Shown: piece by piece, positions 7,396 to 10,659 of the stretch
How the letters are laid out: each line of letters starts with the position of its first letter
How positions within the stretch are numbered: position 1 is the first letter of the stretch
Assembly: GCA_045538015.1 (NCBI GenBank)
Contig: JAZSQO010000075.1
Span: 1-10,659 of the forward strand
Direction of reading: 5' to 3'
Length of the DNA stretch: 10,659 nucleotides
Source: SIG598 sp045538015
GTDB lineage: Bacteria > Bacillota > Clostridia > Oscillospirales > Acutalibacteraceae
Notes under the pieces: generated by a model
What the model was told of the DNA's origin: nothing
Databases searched by the model: none
The model's input: the letters and a program-made list of their open reading frames with translations, nothing else
Translations under genes and position numbers: made by a program

Positions 7396-7424
7396 ATTAT
7401 AGCGCCAAGCAGCCGCGGCGGCAA
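7396..7424 (-). promoter_or_regulatory. Promoter of the beta-CASP RNase gene
   Basis: On the minus strand, TTGCCG (7424-7419) and a perfect TATAAT (7401-7396) are spaced by 17 bp. The predicted start near 7389 gives a leader of about 70 nt before the RNase ATG. The element is interleaved with the plus-strand promoter, so two polymerases could not occupy the site together. Confidence 0.65.
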
Positions 7425-7461
7425 TATACAATTCGGTTACATTGTTCCGCCGACTGCGGTT
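7411..7461 (+). promoter_or_regulatory. Structured 5' leader of the lipoprotein mRNA
   Basis: Three successive arms pair in the plus-strand RNA: AGCCGC (7411-7416) with GCGGUU (7456-7461), GGCGG (7417-7421) with CCGCC (7447-7451), and CAAU (7422-7425) with AUUG (7441-7444). Small bulges separate them, and a 15-nt loop closes the top. An alternative short stem ACAAU/AUUGU competes at the top. It lies between the start site and the ribosome-binding site; I do not recognise it as a known riboswitch. Confidence 0.4.
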
Positions 7462-7489
7462 CACGGCGCGGAAAGGAAGGGTATATATT

Positions 7490-7813
7490 ATGCTCAGGAA
7501 AATCAGAGATTCAAAAAATCCCCGCCGGGTCAAGGCCATAATGCTGGCCGCCATATGCGTCGTTATGCTGGTGATGACTCTGCTGGGCGGATGCGAGGGC
7601 TGCGCTACATGGCAGCGCTCCTGCAAAACCTGCCAGAGCGAGTTCTCCGGCGGCCTCAACCGCACGGTCAATGTCTATTCCTACGACGGAACACTGATCG
7701 CCACCTACACCGGCCGCATCGATGTTGAGGAAAACGAGAGCAAGGTGCTGTTCGACATGGACGGCAAACGGTACATATACTACAACGCCCTTGTTGAGGT
7801 CATCGAAAACTGA
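7490..7813 (+). CDS. Small cysteine-rich lipoprotein, function unknown
   Basis: A 107-residue protein. A basic start (MLRKIRDSKNPRRVK) leads into a hydrophobic segment at about 16-32 and a lipobox-like LGGC, with Cys35 as the likely lipid-attached residue. The next part holds CEGC and CKTC (Cys35, 38, 45, 48), two C-x2-C pairs 6 residues apart. The C-terminal domain begins FSGGLNRTVNVYSYDGTL and looks beta-rich. From memory it resembles small Firmicutes lipoproteins with an S/DFSGGLxRTVxVYxYxG motif, some of them in mobile elements; I cannot name the family. The start at 7490 is chosen over 7442 because AGGAAGG lies 9 nt upstream and the longer form puts extra residues before the signal sequence. 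It is monocistronic, with its own promoter and terminator. Confidence 0.82.
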   Translation: MLRKIRDSKNPRRVKAIMLAAICVVMLVMTLLGGCEGCATWQRSCKTCQSEFSGGLNRTVNVYSYDGTLIATYTGRIDVEENESKVLFDMDGKRYIYYNALVEVIEN

Positions 7814-7820
7814 AGCCACG

Positions 7821-7857
7821 AAAAAGAGCCGCTCGCCGCAGCGGCTCTTTTTTCTTT
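7821..7857 (+). terminator. Intrinsic terminator after the lipoprotein gene, probably bidirectional
   Basis: An 8-bp GC-rich stem, GAGCCGCT (7826-7833) with AGCGGCTC (7840-7847), has a 6-nt loop. It is flanked by five A on the left and TTTTTTCTTTT on the right, beginning 8 bases after the stop codon. The A-run makes it usable on the minus strand too, where it could stop transcripts from the AraC gene. Confidence 0.92.
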
Positions 7858-8036
7858 TCCGGAAATTGCGTATTGCATCGCGTTTTTCACCGTCGTGAAC
7901 AAAACGCAATATCCCTTTACAGTATTTGCAATTGATAAATTCTAATTGTATATGATATATTATTCTTGCATAAAAAATTATTCTCATTTCGGTAAATAAA
8001 TGTACCAAAATTCACCAGCGTTTTTTGACGGATACA
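7858..8036. other. AT-rich spacer with competing stems, no gene
   Basis: No credible coding frame is present. GCGTTTT (7880-7886) pairs with AAAACGC (7901-7907), with TCAC/GTGA inside it; ATTGCGT (7865-7871) can instead pair with ACGCAAT (7904-7910). On the plus strand TTGATA (7932-7937) and TATATT (7956-7961), 18 bp apart, form a promoter-like pair pointing into the 3' end of the AraC gene. AT-rich DNA gives such matches by chance, so this promoter is weakly supported. Confidence 0.4.
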
Positions 8037-8834
8037 CTATTCGTTCTTGTGTTCATGGCCTGACGGTGTCGTGCCGGTAACTCTCAGATAGGCACGGTAA
8101 AAGGTGGAATAGTCGGAGAATCCGCATTTTTCACTCACGCTGATCGGCCGCTCTCCGCCGGTGATGAGCTGCTGAGCCATCATTATCTTTTTGCGGATGA
8201 TGTACTGCTTGGGCGGTTCGTGAAAGCAATCGGTGAATGCCTTGAACAGATAGGAGCGAGACATTCCGAAGCGGCGGCAGATGTCGTCTATGCCGATGGG
8301 CTGACTGAGATTGGCGGAGATATATTCCACCACAGCGTCAAGGCCACCGTGAGTGGACTGATGCTGCTCGGCGTCCCGGTCAAAGCAGGCGAATCTGGCC
8401 ATAAGCTCGTTGAACCAGCCTTCCATCACCACCGAGAGCAGCTCTCCCGAAAAGTGGGAGGTCAGCTCGTCGGCACGCCGGAAATGGGCGTCCAGCTCAG
8501 TGTCACCAACGGAATAGAGCGTCCCCTTTTCCCTTATATAGGGGGCGGCGGCCGGAGGGATAAGCCGGTCAGGAAAGAATATCACCATCCGCTCGTACTC
8601 CTTTTCCGACATTATGCGGAAGCGGTGATGCTCGTTGGGGCGGATGAGCAGCAGATCATGGGGTCTGAGCACATAACGGCGGTTTTCAACGATATATTCG
8701 ATATCGCCCTTTATGAAATAGAATATTTCATAGCCCGGGTGAACATGATCGGTGTATTCATCGGTGGTGGCCATATTCTTATTGTATCTGTGGGAGACAA
8801 CAAGCTCCCCGGCCACATGAACAAATGTATTCAT
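8037..8834 (-). CDS. AraC-family transcriptional regulator with cupin sensor domain
   Basis: A 265-residue regulator. The N-terminal cupin (about 15-95) has the DHVHPGYEIFYFIKG motif (His30, His32, Glu36) and DLLLIRPNEHHRF, typical of AraC/XylS members that sense small molecules such as sugars. The C-terminal DNA-binding domain has two helix-turn-helix units, the first at about 182-204 (IDDICRRFGMSRSYLFKAF) and the second at about 231-253, with the signature GFSDYSTFYRAYLRVTGTTP. The usual P-x-x-[FY]-R end is replaced by PSGHEHKNE. The frame is open to 9104 over the symporter gene, but ATG 8834 with GAGGT 6 nt upstream gives a normal family length. It diverges from the sugar symporter, so it probably controls that gene; the ligand is unknown. 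Confidence 0.93.
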   Translation of the reverse strand: MNTFVHVAGELVVSHRYNKNMATTDEYTDHVHPGYEIFYFIKGDIEYIVENRRYVLRPHDLLLIRPNEHHRFRIMSEKEYERMVIFFPDRLIPPAAAPYIREKGTLYSVGDTELDAHFRRADELTSHFSGELLSVVMEGWFNELMARFACFDRDAEQHQSTHGGLDAVVEYISANLSQPIGIDDICRRFGMSRSYLFKAFTDCFHEPPKQYIIRKKIMMAQQLITGGERPISVSEKCGFSDYSTFYRAYLRVTGTTPSGHEHKNE

Positions 8835-8871
8835 TGCAATACCTCGCTGAACGAATTGCGTTCTGTTTTTT

Positions 8872-8900
8872 ATTTTATCACTTTTCCGGCAGGCGCGCAA
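8872..8900 (-). promoter_or_regulatory. Promoter of the AraC-family gene
   Basis: On the minus strand, TTGCGC (8900-8895) and TAAAAT (8877-8872) are 17 bp apart and lie 38 bp upstream of the ATG. The -35 element falls in the loop of the inverted repeat at 8886-8909. No comparably good plus-strand promoter for the symporter is visible in this region. Confidence 0.5.
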
Positions 8901-8909
8901 CCCTGCCGG
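8886..8909. promoter_or_regulatory. Perfect 8-bp inverted repeat in the AraC/symporter intergenic region
   Basis: CCGGCAGG (8886-8893) and CCTGCCGG (8902-8909) are exact reverse complements around an 8-base centre. Arm centres are 16 bp apart, less than two helical turns. It covers the regulator's -35 element and ends 40 bp before the symporter ATG. It may be an operator; it could equally form a leader hairpin. AraC proteins more often bind direct repeats, so another regulator may act here. Confidence 0.5.
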
Positions 8910-8949
8910 CAGCATAGCAAAACAACATATTTTCAAAGGAGATGTAACA

Positions 8950-10659
8950 ATGGCAAAGGCAAAGCTTACCCGCGCGGAAAAGAAAGCCGCAAGAAAAGCA
9001 GCAAAGTTTGATGCCAACGGCGTGCGCAAATTTGGCATGCGCGACAAGGTCGCGTACGCTGCAGGCGATTTTGGCTGCAACATGAGTTTCGCCCTCAAGG
9101 GCACCGTTCAGACCTTCTGGCTGGTCTACATGATGATGGAGACCGGCCTCCTCTCCGCACTGCTTCTGGCTGTGCAGATCTGGGACGCCGTCAATGATCC
9201 CATGATCGGCGCTCTGATCGACGCCGACAGAAGAAACTACAAGCGCGGCAAGTTCAAGACTTATATCCTCATCGGCGCCATCGGCCTTCTGGTAGCCGGC
9301 GCTCTGGTATTCATTCCCGTTCCCAACGCTTCTGTTCTTACCAAGGCCATCGTTTTCATCCTCGGCTACATCGTCTGGGATGCCTGCTACACCATCGCCA
9401 ATGTTCCCTATGGCTCCATGCTTTCTCTGGTCACTGAGGACGCCGGCGAAAGAGCTCAGCTCTCCACCTGGAGAAGCGTCGGCTCCATGATTGGCAATAT
9501 GCTCCCCATGATCATCCTCCCCATGATCATCTGGAAGGACGAGCTCAACGCTGACGGCACTCCCGTCATCAACCCCGAGACCGGCGAGAAGGTTCAGACC
9601 CTCTTGGGTGAACGCGTATTCTTCGCCGCTCTGCTGATGGGCGTTTTCGGCTTCATCGCTTTCCTGTTCATGATCAACAAGATCACCATCCGTGTTGACG
9701 TGAACTCCGTCAAGACCAACGACACCCAGAAGTTCAATGTCTTCAAGGCCTTTGGCAACTTCATGAAGAACCGTCCCGCTGTCGGCGCCACCCTCGCCGC
9801 CATGGGTATGTTCCTCGGTATGCAGTCTGCCGCCACCGCCACCTCCATCATGTTCGCCATCTACTTCGGCAAGGCCGAGCTTTCCGGCGTTGTTCAGCTC
9901 ATCGGCTTCCTGCCCATGTTCCTGTTCATGCCCTTCATCAAGAAGATCGTCAGCAAGTTCGGTAAGAAGGAAGCCTCCGTTGCCGGCACCATCTTCTCCC
10001 TGCTGGGCGGCGTGGCAATGTTCGTCTTCCCCATGATCCCCGACAAGAATGTCGCTCTGCTGGTTTACATCGGCGCTCTGTGCATCTTCGGTCTGGGCAT
10101 GGGCATTTACACCTGCGTTTCCTGGGCTCTCATGGCTGACGCCATCGATTACAACGAGTGGAAGACCGGCAAGAGAGAGGAAGGCACTGTTTACTCCCTG
10201 CATTCCTTCTTCCGCAAGCTGGCTCAGGGCATCGGCCCCTCCATCGTTCTGCTCATCATGGGTTATCTGGGCTACGATTCCAAGCTGGGCGTCGGCGCTC
10301 AGTCTGCCGCTACCGCCAACAATATGTGCTGGCTGGTCGCCGCTCTCTACTGCTTTAGCGGACTGCTGATGCTCATCGGTATCGGCTTCATCTACAACCT
10401 TGACAAGAACACCCTCCAGATCATGCAGGAAGACCTGGCCGAGCGCAACGCTGTCGAAGCTGCCGAGGCCGCTGAAGAGAATCTGGCCGCCGTTGAGGCT
10501 GCCACCATCATCGAGGACGCTCCCGCTGTGGTCGAGGTCACCGCCGCTGCCGCCGCCATCGCCGCTGTGGAAGAGGCTGCTGCCGAGGAAGCCGCTGCCG
10601 AGGAAGCTCCTGTTGAGGAAACTCCTGCTGAGGAAGCCGCTCCTGCTGAGAAAGCTCCC
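8950..10659 (+). CDS. GPH-family sugar:cation symporter (MFS), runs off the window end
   Basis: At least 570 residues with no stop before the window ends. It belongs to the glycoside-pentoside-hexuronide group (melibiose permease type) that imports sugars with Na+ or H+. Diagnostic blocks are AYAAGDFGCNMSF (from about 36), WDAVNDPMIGALIDADRR (78-95), NVPYGSM (151-157) and ERAQLSTWRS (167-176). Further hydrophobic helices follow to about 490; ALMADAIDYNEWKTGKREEG at about 395-414 fits the family's loop before helix 11. A basic N-terminus (MAKAKLTRAEKKAARKAAK) precedes the core. Residues from about 498 on form an Ala/Glu/Pro/Val-rich tail that normal members of about 450-500 residues lack. AAGGAG lies 8 nt before the ATG. 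Codons are strongly skewed to GCC/GCT, GGC, ATC, AAG and CTG, more than in neighbouring genes, suggesting high expression. The sugar is unknown; a glycosidase may follow off-window. Confidence 0.93.
   Translation, partial: MAKAKLTRAEKKAARKAAKFDANGVRKFGMRDKVAYAAGDFGCNMSFALKGTVQTFWLVYMMMETGLLSALLLAVQIWDAVNDPMIGALIDADRRNYKRGKFKTYILIGAIGLLVAGALVFIPVPNASVLTKAIVFILGYIVWDACYTIANVPYGSMLSLVTEDAGERAQLSTWRSVGSMIGNMLPMIILPMIIWKDELNADGTPVINPETGEKVQTLLGERVFFAALLMGVFGFIAFLFMINKITIRVDVNSVKTNDTQKFNVFKAFGNFMKNRPAVGATLAAMGMFLGMQSAATATSIMFAIYFGKAELSGVVQLIGFLPMFLFMPFIKKIVSKFGKKEASVAGTIFSLLGGVAMFVFPMIPDKNVALLVYIGALCIFGLGMGIYTCVSWALMADAIDYNEWKTGKREEGTVYSLHSFFRKLAQGIGPSIVLLIMGYLGYDSKLGVGAQSAATANNMCWLVAALYCFSGLLMLIGIGFIYNLDKNTLQIMQEDLAERNAVEAAEAAEENLAAVEAATIIEDAPAVVEVTAAAAAIAAVEEAAAEEAAAEEAPVEETPAEEAAPAEKAP
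10576..10635 (+). repeat. Four 15-nt tandem repeats coding AAAEE-type pentapeptides
   Basis: Four consecutive 15-base units encode AAAEE, AAAEE, APVEE and TPAEE, each ending GAGGAA. Units 1 and 2 differ by one base; the others have drifted at the first positions. Similar residues continue to the window end with a broken period. In-frame 15-nt repeats can change copy number by slippage without shifting the frame. Confidence 0.75.

Noticed and set aside
5716..7728. 670-residue plus-strand frame opposite the RNase
   Set aside because: Antisense shadow; the minus strand has all beta-CASP motifs.
7511..8008. 165-residue minus-strand frame over the lipoprotein and terminator
   Set aside because: It runs through the intrinsic terminator and is antisense to the lipoprotein; no ribosome-binding site or domain was seen.
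8878..10203. 441-residue minus-strand frame opposite the symporter
   Set aside because: An artifact of the symporter's strong codon bias; its His/Gly/Asp/Glu-rich composition has no recognisable domain.

Overview
The window looks like a metagenome-assembled contig end from a Gram-positive gut-type bacterium of the Firmicutes, probably class Clostridia (Oscillospirales-like). This rests on the gene order rimP-nusA-ylxR-ylxQ-infB, strong GGAGG ribosome-binding sites, sigma-A-type promoters, moderately high GC, and a divergent AraC regulator / GPH sugar symporter pair. The exact taxon is inferred from gene order and style only.

Bases 1-232 are not biological. They hold two copies of the MGI/DNBSEQ library adapter carrying the same 10-nt index. 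Between them is a 104-bp insert from a second, about 91% identical infB gene in opposite orientation. The native sequence starts at base 233, so infB is cut by an assembly error and lacks its C-terminus. The direct and inverted repeats seen at this end are explained by the adapters.

Bases 233-4980 (minus strand) are the conserved transcription/translation operon rimP -> nusA -> ylxR -> ylxQ (L7Ae-like) -> infB. It is driven by a good promoter at 4951-4979 and has a GNRA-capped hairpin in its leader. Its products act in 30S maturation (RimP), transcription elongation, pausing and termination (NusA), RNA binding (YlxR, YlxQ) and initiator-tRNA delivery (IF2).

Bases 5060-7320 (minus) hold a four-helix membrane protein of unknown function with a very acidic tail, with its own promoter. 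Upstream of it is a beta-CASP metallo-beta-lactamase RNase of the CPSF type. The RNase promoter is interlocked back to back with a plus-strand promoter for a small cysteine-rich lipoprotein (7490-7813), which ends at a strong intrinsic terminator.

Bases 7858-8036 are an AT-rich spacer with hairpins and a possible promoter but no gene. From 8037 an AraC-type regulator (minus) and a GPH-family sugar:cation symporter (plus) diverge from a 115-bp intergenic region. That region carries a perfect 8-bp inverted repeat over the regulator's -35 element. The symporter runs off the window's right end and has an unusual Ala/Glu/Pro-rich C-terminal extension built of 15-nt repeats. I found no tRNA, rRNA, CRISPR array, insertion sequence or prophage. 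No previously undescribed system is evident; the most striking signal is the adapter chimera.
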